Part shown: piece by piece, positions 29,146 to 37,084 of the stretch
Numbering within the stretch: the stretch's first letter is position 1
Layout: the number at the start of each line of letters is the position of its first letter
Origin: Chitinophagaceae bacterium
Lineage (GTDB): Bacteria > Bacteroidota > Bacteroidia > Chitinophagales > Chitinophagaceae
Assembly: GCA_016721085.1 (NCBI GenBank)
Contig: JADKJI010000025.1
Span: 41,826-105,825, forward strand
DNA length: 64,000 nt
Direction: 5' to 3'
Made by a program: the position numbers and the translations under genes
The notes under the pieces: model-generated
Told to the model about the DNA's origin: nothing
Seen by the model: the letters and a program-made list of their open reading frames with translations, nothing else
Database searches by the model: none

Positions 29146-30237
29146 ATGTATAAAAAAAATGTAGTCACCCTGATTATGGGTTGGCTTGCTTTTACAGCCT
29201 GTGCGCAATCCGGAAAGATAGATTTCGAATCTTATAATCCTACGTCTACCCTGGTAGTACCTGCACATCCGCTTCAAAAAGCGAAATTCCCTTTTATAGA
29301 TGTCCATAACCATCAATTCGATATGCCCACAGCCAATCTGCAAAACCTGATTACGGCTATGGACCAGCTCAATATGAAGGTGATGGTGAATCTTAGTGGT
29401 GACAATGGCGACAAACTGAAAAGATCTGTAACAAATGTTAAAGAGCATTTCCCCAATAGATTTATTGTTTTTGCAAATGTCAATTTTAATAAAGTTGGCG
29501 AAGAAGGCTGGGCACAGAAAGCTGCTAAGCAATTAGAAGAAGATGTAAAGAATGGAGCCAATGGATTGAAGGTTTATAAAAATCTGGGGCTATCAGTAAA
29601 AGATATAGATGGTAAACGCGTAACTGTAGACGATTCAAGACTTAATCCTATTTGGCAAAAATGTGCCGAGCTTAAAATACCAGTACTGATACATACCGCA
29701 GATCCGAAATCTTTCTGGGACCCTGTTGATGAACATAATGAAAGATGGTTAGAGATAACAACACATCCTGGAAGGAAAAGGGGTCCTGATAATCCTGCTC
29801 CTTTTGAAACCATCATAGAAGAACAACACCGTCTTTTTAAGAATAATCCAAAAACCACATTTATTGCAGCACATTTCGGTTGGTATCCAAATGACTTAGG
29901 AAAACTGGGTTCATTATTAGATCAGATGCCAAATGTTATGGTAGAGTTTGGGGCGGTAATTGCTGAATTAGGAAGACAACCCCGAATGGCAAAACAGTTC
30001 TTCACCAAGTATCAGGACCGAATCCTATTTGGTAAAGACAGTTGGGTGCCTGATGAATATGCAACTTATTTCAGAGTATTGGAAACGGAAGATGAATATT
30101 TTCCCTATCATAAAAAATACCATGCTTTCTGGGCTATGTATGGAATGGGATTACCAGATCCTATTTTAAAAAAGATATATTATAAGAATGCGTTGCGGGT
30201 GATACCTAATATTGATAAGACGCAGTTCCCGGAGTAA
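29146..30237 (+). CDS. Amidohydrolase-2 family protein, predicted lipoprotein
   Basis: The 363-residue product starts with a short hydrophobic signal and a lipobox-like AFTACAQ. A metal-dependent TIM-barrel hydrolase of the amidohydrolase_2 type follows: FIDVHNHQFDM, GLKVYKNLGL, PVLIHTADP, TFIAAHFGW and FGKDSW, giving the His, His, His and Asp ligands. The likely reaction is hydrolysis or decarboxylation of a small organic acid; the substrate is unknown. Start chosen at 29146 for the intact signal; the longer in-frame start at 29092 adds unlikely residues. It is monocistronic, followed by repeat-rich DNA. Confidence 0.86.
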   Translation: MYKKNVVTLIMGWLAFTACAQSGKIDFESYNPTSTLVVPAHPLQKAKFPFIDVHNHQFDMPTANLQNLITAMDQLNMKVMVNLSGDNGDKLKRSVTNVKEHFPNRFIVFANVNFNKVGEEGWAQKAAKQLEEDVKNGANGLKVYKNLGLSVKDIDGKRVTVDDSRLNPIWQKCAELKIPVLIHTADPKSFWDPVDEHNERWLEITTHPGRKRGPDNPAPFETIIEEQHRLFKNNPKTTFIAAHFGWYPNDLGKLGSLLDQMPNVMVEFGAVIAELGRQPRMAKQFFTKYQDRILFGKDSWVPDEYATYFRVLETEDEYFPYHKKYHAFWAMYGMGLPDPILKKIYYKNALRVIPNIDKTQFPE

Positions 30238-30558
30238 GTTATACGTTGTAAGTTATAGGTTATAAGTTTTGAACCCGATTCTTTAGTATTTTTAATGAGC
30301 TTAACTCTTATCTGTCACCTGCGCTCTGAGATGATATGCCTTAGGCGCAAGATTTGATTCAAGCTAATCAATTAAATCATTTTAATCAGTAAATACAAAC
30401 GGCACACCCACAAGGCGATTCATTCCCAGCTAATAAACTTGCGCCTTTCGAGAAAAAGGAAATCTGTGACATCCCATATGCTTCTGCGTCTTTGCGTTAA
30501 ATGTATTTGTATTCATCCCAATCATTTTAATCCCAGTAAAATCAAACCAATCACAGTC
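30238..30558. repeat. Gene-free region filled with dispersed repeat fragments
   Basis: From left: simple GTTGTAAGTTATAGGTTATAAG sequence at 30245-30266; AGCTAATCAATTAAATC with TTTTAATC at 30362-30387 (as at 10520); a TGCGTCTTTGCG fragment of the GCAGAGACGC family at 30485; then AATGTATTTGTATTC to TTTTAATCCCAG at 30499-30540 (as at 10499). No gene was seen. Confidence 0.55.
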
Positions 30559-30589
30559 AAAAAAGCCGCTACAGTATTCCTGCAGCGGC
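30559..30589 (-). terminator. Terminator of the envelope-stress operon
   Basis: On the minus strand GCCGCTGCAG, a five-base loop and CTGTAGCGGC form a hairpin with one mismatch followed by six Ts. It lies 35 bases past the last gene. Confidence 0.88.
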
Positions 30590-30623
30590 CATGTTAACCA
30601 TTCATCGTAATAAACCTCAAAGC

Positions 30624-31019
30624 TTATTGGCGAGGTCCGCGTTGCGGACGCATAGAAGGCTCAATTTCATCTTTCCATTTCTTGTATTGGTCTTCTGTAA
30701 GAATCTTCTTCAGCTTGTCATCACGTTCTGTTGTGATTGGAGTTAACTTCTCACGCATAACCTGAGGATCAGGGCGCTCACCACCACTCATCAGTTCTTC
30801 TCTAACCTTATCTTGTGCTTTATAAAAAGCTGTGAATGCTTCATCAACTTCTTTAAGTTTATCTGCAGAAGGCTTGAAAGCACTATCCATTTTGTCATGG
30901 ATTATCTTAACGCGCTCTTCCACCGTACGACGTTGGAATCCGCCACCACCTTGTCCTTGTGCATAAGTAATAGTAAAACCGGCAATAATAAGACAGGCTA
31001 CTAAAAATAGTTTCTTCAT
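30624..31019 (-). CDS. Exported Spy/CpxP-like helical protein
   Basis: The 131-residue product has a signal peptide (cleavage after ITYAQ), a Gly/Gln-rich linker (GQGGGGFQRR), and a charged all-helical body ending in LTEDQYKKWKDEIE, close to the LTxxQ motif of Spy/CpxP periplasmic chaperones. The tail is Arg/Pro-rich (RPQRGPRQ). It is the last gene of a four-gene run headed by an ECF sigma factor and is probably an effector of that response. Similarity to Spy is by pattern only, so function as a chaperone or metal sensor is inference. Confidence 0.75.
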   Translation of the reverse strand: MKKLFLVACLIIAGFTITYAQGQGGGGFQRRTVEERVKIIHDKMDSAFKPSADKLKEVDEAFTAFYKAQDKVREELMSGGERPDPQVMREKLTPITTERDDKLKKILTEDQYKKWKDEIEPSMRPQRGPRQ

Positions 31020-31095
31020 AATTGAAATAATTTAAGTGTATTAGTATAAGAAGTGATTTATTGAAAAAACCTTTGGGCTATTTGGTATTTAACTG

Positions 31096-31605
31096 TTAAT
31101 CCTTTTTCTCCGTTTCAGGTTTTGGTTGACTACCTCGTCTTGACCATGGCGCCCTGTTACTCATACGTGTCACCATTGTATCAAACTTAACCACCTGACT
31201 GTCTGTACAGAGTTTTCTAACTCTCTGGAAATGTCTGAACATCACCAACTCCATAGCTTCTTGTTGTTGCGCCAATTGGTTACCAGCGGCCGTAACAGCC
31301 GAATCTGATGCTTTAGGATCCTGCAATAATTTATAGAGTGCTGTTTTCGCCAGTTTAACCTGCTCACTATATTTTTTCATGGAATCCCTGTTCTGCTCCA
31401 ACATCTGACGAAACTGAACAGTCTGTTCATCATTAAAGCCGATTTCCTTTTTCATATGGTCTACTACAGAGAAATTACCTCTTTGCGGACCACTTGATGC
31501 CGGCTTCTTCCAAAAAAGGAAATAAGCAAGCAAGCCAATATTTGAGAGTAATAAGACAACTACCAGAAAAAGCAGCCCCTTATTGTTTTTTATAAAGGTG
31601 CTCAT
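31096..31605 (-). CDS. Membrane-anchored Spy-like periplasmic protein
   Basis: The 169-residue product has one N-terminal membrane segment (GLLFLVVVLLLSNIGLLAYF) and a periplasmic helical domain (EIGFNDEQTVQFRQMLEQNR, then QQQEAMELVMFRHFQRVRKL) resembling the heavy-metal-resistance/Spy-like sensors of the CnrX and ZraP group. No His/Met metal-binding cluster is obvious. It overlaps the preceding anti-sigma-like gene by 4 bases, so translation is coupled. It may control sigma factor release or act as a periplasmic chaperone. Confidence 0.76.
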   Translation of the reverse strand: MSTFIKNNKGLLFLVVVLLLSNIGLLAYFLFWKKPASSGPQRGNFSVVDHMKKEIGFNDEQTVQFRQMLEQNRDSMKKYSEQVKLAKTALYKLLQDPKASDSAVTAAGNQLAQQQEAMELVMFRHFQRVRKLCTDSQVVKFDTMVTRMSNRAPWSRRGSQPKPETEKKD

Positions 31606-31955
31606 GGTTGTTCTTCGTTTAGGGTGTATAGGGTCTCTTCATTTATAGAGGCAACAGAATATTCACGGGAAAGAAGTTGATCTTCATCCTGAGAAGCCAT
31701 ATTACTGTTACTATGGCTATCCTGATTATTGATGAAGATGAGAGAGTTCATGAGAAGGATAACCAAGACAGTAGCCACAGCCACTATTGGACGGGTCATA
31801 AAACTGGCTGTTTTTGACCAGAAACCACTTTCTTCTGCTTCCATGGCAGCCTTGATGCGGGTATACAGAAACGGGTTGGCAGCAGCTCTGGATGTTCCAT
31901 CCAAACTGGCCATTGTTTCCGCAACTTGCTTTTCGATATGTTCAGGCAGCTTCAT
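31602..31955 (-). CDS. Putative anti-sigma factor, single membrane segment
   Basis: The 117-residue protein has an N-terminal cytosolic part (EHIEKQVAETMASLDGTSRA, then NPFLYTRIKAAMEA), one membrane segment (PIVAVATVLVILLMNSLIFI) and a short acidic Ser/Asn-rich periplasmic tail. It lies directly behind an ECF sigma gene (41 bases) and overlaps the Spy-like gene by 4 bases. Position and topology suggest an anti-sigma factor. No canonical zinc-binding ZAS motif (HxxxCxxC) is present, so this is inferred from context. Confidence 0.68.
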   Translation of the reverse strand: MKLPEHIEKQVAETMASLDGTSRAAANPFLYTRIKAAMEAEESGFWSKTASFMTRPIVAVATVLVILLMNSLIFINNQDSHSNSNMASQDEDQLLSREYSVASINEETLYTLNEEQP

Positions 31956-31996
31956 ATTATAAAATTTTGACGTTAATTGAGATTGTAAACTTGCTG

Positions 31997-32572
31997 TTAC
32001 CCGTTGTTTTTTTGATAATAATCGGTCAGTATTTTTCGAAGATTGCCTCTGGCCCTGTGCATCAATGACTCAACCGACGACACCGTTGTTGAAAGGGCCT
32101 CCGCTACCTCTTGGTAACTTAGCCCCTCCAATTTATGAAGGGTAAAAGCAGCTTTTTGATTATCAGGCAGTTTGCTAATGGCTTTGAACAAAACAGCTGC
32201 CTGCTCCTTGTTCTCCAGTTTCACACCAGGGTGATGAAATTCGGGATCCTGGATCACTTCCTCCTCATTTACCCCAAAAAGGCTCTGCAAAAAGGCAAAA
32301 CGCTTCTTCCGCTTCTTTTTACGGAGATGGTCTAATGACTTGGTGACAGCAATCCGGTATAGCCAGGTGGAGAATTTTGACTCTCCCTTGAACTGTTCCA
32401 CCGACTCATACACCTGGATAAACACCTCCTGGGCAACATCTTCCGCATCATTAGCATCCTGCACAAGGCCCATACAGGTATTGAATACCATATCCTGCCA
32501 CTTCTCTACAATTGTCTTAAAAGCTGATTCATTCCCTTCCTTTAATTGCTTGATCAGTTCTTGGTCGCTCAA
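31997..32572 (-). CDS. ECF-type RNA polymerase sigma factor
   Basis: The 191-residue sigma factor has region 2 (ANDAEDVAQEVFIQVYESV, KFSTWLYRIAVTKSLDHLRK), a Lys/Arg-rich linker (KKRKKR), and region 4 (LPDNQKAAFTLHKLEGLSYQ, EVAEALSTTVSSVESLMHRA). It heads an operon with a membrane anti-sigma candidate and two Spy-like periplasmic proteins, the layout of an envelope-stress response; autoregulation is likely but its promoter motif was not resolved. The gene faces away from the DUF5606 gene. Confidence 0.93.
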   Translation of the reverse strand: MSDQELIKQLKEGNESAFKTIVEKWQDMVFNTCMGLVQDANDAEDVAQEVFIQVYESVEQFKGESKFSTWLYRIAVTKSLDHLRKKKRKKRFAFLQSLFGVNEEEVIQDPEFHHPGVKLENKEQAAVLFKAISKLPDNQKAAFTLHKLEGLSYQEVAEALSTTVSSVESLMHRARGNLRKILTDYYQKNNG

Positions 32573-32754
32573 AAAAAGAAGTTTGAAGGAAAAATACTAT
32601 TATTTACTGGGTTAGACGGTTTTAGGGCATAAAACCTTGCGGCAAAACAAGCCCAAAAACCCATTACAACCCTTTTTCAGCTAAAATACACAAGCTGTTA
32701 AGTGATATTCCGCAACTAACTTATCTTGCAGCCTCAAAAGTGAATTTTCTTTAT

Positions 32755-33342
32755 ATGGAATACAGTAAAATTATTGCCGTTACAGGCTTACCCGGACTAC
32801 AAGAGTTAATAAGCAGCAAAAACGATGGAGCTATTGTTCGATCACTGGAAGACAAATCAACAAAGTTCGTTTCTTCCCGTGTCCACAACTTTTCGCATCT
32901 TGAAAGTATTGAAGTGTATACCGTTCGCGACAATGTGAATCTGGTCGACCTTTTCCAGGCTATGGAGAAAAGCGGCGTTTCATTACCCGATGAAAAAGAT
33001 GCAAAAGCAATCAAAAGTTATTTTGAAAAAGTATTCCCTGAATTAGATTTTGAAAGGGTTTACAACAGCGATATGAAGAAGATGGTGAAATGGTATTCCA
33101 TTCTCAAAGCAAATAATATCGAAATCAAGCTGAGAGAAATGCCAGAAGAAGAAGAAGTGGTTGCAGCACCGGTTGAAGAACCAGCACCTGCCCCTAAAGC
33201 AGCTAAAACAACTAAGAAAAAAGAAGCTGCCCCAGCTGCTACAGAAGAAGAAGCACCAAAAAAGAAGGCTGCTCCTAAAGCAAAAAAAGAAACTGCTGAG
33301 GAAGAGACTCCAAAGAAAAAAGCAGCTCCTAAAAAGAAATAA
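32755..33342 (+). CDS. DUF5606 domain protein with Lys/Ala-rich tail
   Basis: The 195-residue product has an N-terminal DUF5606 domain (IIAVTGLPGLQELISSKND, IVRSLEDKSTKFVSSR, LESIEVYTVRDNVNL) and a helical part (SYFEKVFPELDFERVYNSDM). A roughly 65-residue low-complexity tail of Lys, Ala, Pro and Glu repeats (PKKKAAPKAKKE-like) resembles histone H1-type tails. The domain is Bacteroidota-specific with no proven role. The basic tail suggests nucleic-acid binding, which is inference. Start at 32755 (MEYSKI) chosen because the family begins there. Confidence 0.85.
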   Translation: MEYSKIIAVTGLPGLQELISSKNDGAIVRSLEDKSTKFVSSRVHNFSHLESIEVYTVRDNVNLVDLFQAMEKSGVSLPDEKDAKAIKSYFEKVFPELDFERVYNSDMKKMVKWYSILKANNIEIKLREMPEEEEVVAAPVEEPAPAPKAAKTTKKKEAAPAATEEEAPKKKAAPKAKKETAEEETPKKKAAPKKK

Positions 33343-33357
33343 GTATCAACTTTTTGT

Positions 33358-33394
33358 AAGCTGCCCTGCCATGCGTGGGGCGGCTTTTATTTTT
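33358..33394 (+). terminator. Rho-independent terminator of the DUF5606 gene
   Basis: AAGCTGCCC (33358-33366) pairs with GGGCGGCTT with one mismatch around an 11-base loop, then TTTATTTTT. The M3 peptidase gene starts just beyond. Confidence 0.78.
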
Positions 33395-33406
33395 AAATAA
33401 TGCAAG

Positions 33407-35131
33407 ATGTCTTATACAGCTGAACTAAAAAAAACACCCCGCCGTTTTTTACCTGAAGATTTCAAAGTCACTACCTGGGAATCATTGGAACCTTTTTTAA
33501 AAAACCTGTTAGACCGTTCAATAAATTCGGTAACTGATCTGGAAGCCTGGTTAAAAGATAGCAGCGAACTCGAAGCGGTGCTAAGTGAAGATGCCTGCTG
33601 GAGACAAATTCGCATGACCTGCGATACCAATAATAAAGAATTGGAAGAATCATTTGTTTTCTTTGTTACACAGTTACAACCAAAAATTCAACCGATAGCT
33701 GATTTGCTTAACAGGAAGCTGATCGACTGTCCGTTTACGAAAGAACTAGACACTAAAAAATACTTCACTTACCTGCGTAGTGTAAAAAAGAGCATTGAAC
33801 TTTTCAGAGAAGAAAACATTCCATTACAAGCTGAATTAAGTGTTATGGGTCAGCAATATGGAGTTATCTCAGGAAAGATGACCGTAGAGATGGAAGGAAA
33901 AGAATATACACTTCAGCAAGCTGCTAAATTCCTTGAAAGTCACGACAGGTCTGTTCGTGAAGAAGTTTATAGAAAAATCCAGGGAAGAAGATTGCAAGAC
34001 AAGGAAACACTGGATGAACTTTTCACTCAACTGGTACAGAAAAGACACCAGGTGGCAATGAATGCCGGCTTCGCCAATTACCGCGATTATAAATTCAGGG
34101 AAATGGGTCGCTTCGATTATACGAAAGAAGATTGCTTCCAATTTCACGATGCTGTAAAAGAACATGTATTACCATTGGTAAACATGATCTACGAAAGAAA
34201 AAGAAATAAACTCGATTTACCAGACCTTAGACCATGGGATACTGAAGCGGAACCTGCAGGTCTTGCACCCTTACGTCCTTTTGCTACAGGAAAAGAATTG
34301 TTAGAAAAAACTATCAGTTGCTTTGAAGCACTTAGACCCTTCTTTGCCGATTGCTTACGTACAATGGATACAATGAATCGTTTCGATCTGGATAGCAGAA
34401 TGGGAAAAGCTCCGGGTGGATATAATTGCCCTTTGGCAGAAACAGGTGCGCCGTTCATTTTCATGAATGCAGCTGGACAAATGAGCGATGTAACCACCAT
34501 GGTACATGAAGGCGGCCATGCCATCCATTCCTTTCTGTCACACCCACTCGAATTAAGTGCTTTCAAGGAATATCCAATGGAAATTGCCGAAGTGGCAAGT
34601 ATGGCAATGGAATTATTCAGCATGGATCATTGGGAAGTTTTCTTCAATACACCAGAAGACCTTAAAAGGGCTAAAGAACATCAACTGGAAAGCGTTATCA
34701 CCATTTTCCCCTGGATAGCAACCATTGATAAGTTCCAGCAATGGATATACGAAAACCCTTATCACAGCGTACAAGAAAGAGCTGAGAAATGGATGCAGAT
34801 TTTAGGTGAATTCAGCAGTTCAGCTCTCAACTTCTCTGGCTTAGAAAACTTTCGTCAGTTTGGATGGCAAAGACAGTTGCATCTTTTTGAAGTGCCTTTT
34901 TACTATATAGAATACGGAATTGCTCAATTAGGCGCTATTGGACTGTGGTCGAAGTTTAAACAAGAAAAAGATGCAGCGCTGGATAGTTATATGTTGTCAT
35001 TGAGTAAGGGGGGTACATTAACGTTACCTGAATTGTATAAGACAGCTGGAATTGAATTCAACTTTTCACCTGAATACATTCAGAAACTGATGGACTTCGT
35101 TAAAAATGAGTTAACAGCAGTAATTGGATAA
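33407..35131 (+). CDS. M3-family oligoendopeptidase
   Basis: The 574-residue cytosolic zinc peptidase is of the M3B oligoendopeptidase F type. The zinc motif VHEGGHAIHSFL (HExxH) is near residue 366, and the third ligand Glu is in MEIAEVASMAMELF about 25 residues later. The Tyr/His region near the end (FEVPFYYIEYGIAQLGA) is family-typical. There is no signal peptide. It degrades peptides of roughly 5-20 residues in peptide recycling. It stands alone, with a bidirectional terminator between it and the fur-like gene. Confidence 0.93.
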   Translation: MSYTAELKKTPRRFLPEDFKVTTWESLEPFLKNLLDRSINSVTDLEAWLKDSSELEAVLSEDACWRQIRMTCDTNNKELEESFVFFVTQLQPKIQPIADLLNRKLIDCPFTKELDTKKYFTYLRSVKKSIELFREENIPLQAELSVMGQQYGVISGKMTVEMEGKEYTLQQAAKFLESHDRSVREEVYRKIQGRRLQDKETLDELFTQLVQKRHQVAMNAGFANYRDYKFREMGRFDYTKEDCFQFHDAVKEHVLPLVNMIYERKRNKLDLPDLRPWDTEAEPAGLAPLRPFATGKELLEKTISCFEALRPFFADCLRTMDTMNRFDLDSRMGKAPGGYNCPLAETGAPFIFMNAAGQMSDVTTMVHEGGHAIHSFLSHPLELSAFKEYPMEIAEVASMAMELFSMDHWEVFFNTPEDLKRAKEHQLESVITIFPWIATIDKFQQWIYENPYHSVQERAEKWMQILGEFSSSALNFSGLENFRQFGWQRQLHLFEVPFYYIEYGIAQLGAIGLWSKFKQEKDAALDSYMLSLSKGGTLTLPELYKTAGIEFNFSPEYIQKLMDFVKNELTAVIG

Positions 35132-35260
35132 TCTAAAAAATACCCTGTTCGTGGTATATGTAGAAAGTTTTGGAAGATTATCTTTGGAAGGTAAATATTG
35201 AATTAGTCGACGCATAAGCGTCATCTCTATAAAAAAGCTACTAATCAGAGCCTTAACCAA

Positions 35261-35298
35261 AAAGTCCCGGTGTTTCTACATCGGGGCTTTCTTTTTTT
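35261..35298. terminator. Bidirectional terminator between the M3 peptidase and Fur-family genes
   Basis: AAAGTCCCGGTG (35261-35272) pairs with CATCGGGGCTTT (35279-35290) allowing two G-U type mismatches, followed by CTTTTTTT on the plus strand and by TTTTTGG on the minus strand. It overlaps the last codons of the Fur-family gene. Confidence 0.82.
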
Positions 35299-35713
35299 AT
35301 TGGCATTCCATACAAACGCCGTTTACCAGCATTTGGAACTCTGTAGCTTTAAATCCTACCGGTAATTTAACTTCAGGAATCGTTACATCTGCCAGGCAAG
35401 TGGTATTACCACAAGTAGTACAAATAAAATGAACATGATTATCGTGATGATGTCCTTCAGAGCATTCATCTTTACATAATGCATATCGAATAGAGTTATC
35501 GGCAGTAGGGATTGTATGTATTATACCCTTCTCAAGAAATACCTGAAGTGTTCTATAAACTGTAACGCGGTCGAATTTTTCGCCTGTTTTTTTTTCGATA
35601 TCACCATGAGCCAATGCTCCCCTGCTAGCCAAAAAAAGTTCCAGGATTTTTTTCCGGCTTCCTGTAACACTAAGCTGGTTACGCTTCAATAAATTATCTA
35701 TCTGCGTTTCCAT
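35297..35713 (-). CDS. Fur-family metal-responsive repressor (Zur-like)
   Basis: The 138-residue protein has the Fur winged helix (RKKILELFLASRGALAHGDI, FDRVTVYRTLQVFLEKG) and a metal-binding dimerisation domain with a His-rich loop (SEGHHHDNHVHFIC) and two structural-zinc CxxC pairs (CTTCGNTTC region and CMEC at the end). It could be Zur or Fur; context with SCO1 and MerC and a TGCAAC/GTTGCA palindrome leans to Zur. Start at 35713 (METQIDN) chosen; the longer in-frame start at 35755 overlaps the SCO1 gene. It lies 31 bases behind SCO1, likely the same transcript. Confidence 0.88.
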   Translation of the reverse strand: METQIDNLLKRNQLSVTGSRKKILELFLASRGALAHGDIEKKTGEKFDRVTVYRTLQVFLEKGIIHTIPTADNSIRYALCKDECSEGHHHDNHVHFICTTCGNTTCLADVTIPEVKLPVGFKATEFQMLVNGVCMECQ

Positions 35714-35744
35714 GTTACTAATTTTATACTTAAAGTTAGGGCCT

Positions 35745-36395
35745 TTAATTGCCAAAAAGATTATTTGAAAAACGTTTTGTACTTGGCGGTTCTTTCAACA
35801 AAGCTTCAATATCCAATTTTAGCTGGTCTATTTCTTTATCTTTCAATCCATCATAAATTTTTCTTACCTGACCACTACGGTCAACTAAAGCAAAAAACTG
35901 AGTATGCATAAACTGGTCTTCTATCTTTTGCAGATTATTCTTTGGATCATCCAATAAATAACTGTTTCGCGCTGCATTATACAAGCTGTCTTTCCTACCG
36001 GTTAAAAACCACCATCTGTTGGTATTTACCTTCATTGAATCTGAAAACCACTTTAACCTGGAAGCACTATCAGTTTCCGGGTTACAAGTATGAGATACTA
36101 TTACAAATCCGTCCTGGTCTTTATAAGTATCATACACCTTGCGCATATTGGTATTCATCATTGGACAGATATTAGGGCAGGTAGTAAAAAAGTATTCTGT
36201 AACATACACTTTACCCCAAAGCTGGTCATTGGTGATCACTTTTCCATCCTGATTGGTAAAACTAAAGGGCTTCACTACGTTCAGTACCGGCAATTTTGGG
36301 GTCCCAAAGCCAGGTATCAGCTGGGTCATCGTGAAATAAAATCCAGTTGCCAAAACCGCAAAAAAGCCAAGATAGAAAAGCCACTTATTCTTCAT
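35745..36395 (-). CDS. SCO1/SenC family membrane-anchored protein
   Basis: The 216-residue product has one N-terminal membrane anchor (LFYLGFFAVLATGFYFT) and a thioredoxin-fold SCO domain. The copper-binding pair is CPNIC near residue 78 and the conserved His is in MHTQFFALVD. It is typically needed to insert copper into the CuA site of cytochrome c oxidase, or acts as a thiol reductase, on the periplasmic side. It is transcribed with the Fur-family gene and diverges from merC, across a 125-base region holding a palindromic operator candidate. Confidence 0.92.
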   Translation of the reverse strand: MKNKWLFYLGFFAVLATGFYFTMTQLIPGFGTPKLPVLNVVKPFSFTNQDGKVITNDQLWGKVYVTEYFFTTCPNICPMMNTNMRKVYDTYKDQDGFVIVSHTCNPETDSASRLKWFSDSMKVNTNRWWFLTGRKDSLYNAARNSYLLDDPKNNLQKIEDQFMHTQFFALVDRSGQVRKIYDGLKDKEIDQLKLDIEALLKEPPSTKRFSNNLFGN

Positions 36396-36474
36396 ATTTA
36401 ATCATTTCGATGTGCAAAGTTAAACCCCTTGGATAGGCCATTTAAGGTCATTCTTGTAAAATAAACAAATTATT

Positions 36475-36489
36475 TGCAACAAAGTTGCA
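36475..36489. promoter_or_regulatory. Palindromic operator candidate upstream of merC
   Basis: TGCAAC (36475-36480), AAA, GTTGCA (36484-36489) is a perfect six-base inverted repeat in the divergent SCO1/merC region. It overlaps the TTG of a candidate promoter for merC. A Fur/Zur-family regulator is encoded next door, so it may be that protein's site. Confidence 0.5.
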
Positions 36490-36516
36490 TAGTTGCCCTT
36501 TCAAGTCTTATCTTCG
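36485..36516 (+). promoter_or_regulatory. Candidate merC promoter
   Basis: TTG (36485-36487), 21 bases, TATCTTCG (36509-36516), one base from TAnnTTTG. The start codon follows after four bases, implying a leaderless or nearly leaderless mRNA, or a later start. Confidence 0.38.
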
Positions 36517-36520
36517 CCGA

Positions 36521-36913
36521 ATGAATTTCAAGATCAATTGGGACGCTTTGGGTATTTCGGCCTCACTGGCCTGTGCCATTCATTGTGCCCTCTTGCCTTT
36601 GATGATGACCAGTCTTCCCATATTCGGGATAGAGCTCATTAAGAATACAGCATTCGAATATTTCATGATTTTTCTAGCCTTTGCCATCGGTTCCTATTCT
36701 CTCTGGCATGGCTATCGGAAACACCACCACAGCTTCCTTCCTTTGGCCATTTTCACCACCGGTATCCTTTTACTGGTTGCAAAGGAAATATGGCCAGCGC
36801 AAGAACTCTGGTTGCTCCTTTTGGCCGTACCCCTCATCATTTACGCCCACCTCCGCAATTACCGTTCCTGCCGCGTTCACAACCACGCCCACGCCGACGA
36901 CTGTAATCACTAA
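36521..36913 (+). CDS. MerC-domain integral membrane protein
   Basis: The 130-residue protein has four hydrophobic segments with the MerC-type cysteine pair in the first (SLACAIHCALLPLMM). The C-terminal cytosolic tail is rich in His and Cys (RSCRVHNHAHADDCNH), likely metal binding. The family transports Hg(II) in mercury operons, but chromosomal Bacteroidota members without merA/merT probably handle zinc or another metal. Starts at 36521 right after a promoter-like element. Divergence from SCO1 and the Fur-family gene supports a metal-homeostasis role. Confidence 0.86.
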   Translation: MNFKINWDALGISASLACAIHCALLPLMMTSLPIFGIELIKNTAFEYFMIFLAFAIGSYSLWHGYRKHHHSFLPLAIFTTGILLLVAKEIWPAQELWLLLLAVPLIIYAHLRNYRSCRVHNHAHADDCNH

Positions 36914-36967
36914 TTATATTTAGGGTTATAAGTTGATATTCAATAGGTTAATGAAAGTTTACCCTCA

Positions 36968-37009
36968 TTTTCAAATTTCCATATTTTCAAATTTTCAAAT
37001 TTTCAAATT
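36968..37009. repeat. Short tandem ATTTTCAA repeat
   Basis: About five near-perfect tandem copies of a 9-base unit ATTTTCAAA in the gap before the Nfu-type gene. Simple sequence; no function seen. Confidence 0.7.
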
Positions 37010-37084
37010 CTCCACTTCTATTTCCCGATTTCAAAAACACCCCGCCCATCAATTGATTACTTTTACTTTTCAAATTGGTGAATT

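Noticed and set aside
36521..36913. Mercury resistance operon
   Set aside because: Only a MerC-type protein is present; no merA, merT, merP or MerR-family regulator is nearby.
36968..37009. Possible CRISPR or operator array
   Set aside because: It is a 9-base simple tandem repeat with no spacers.
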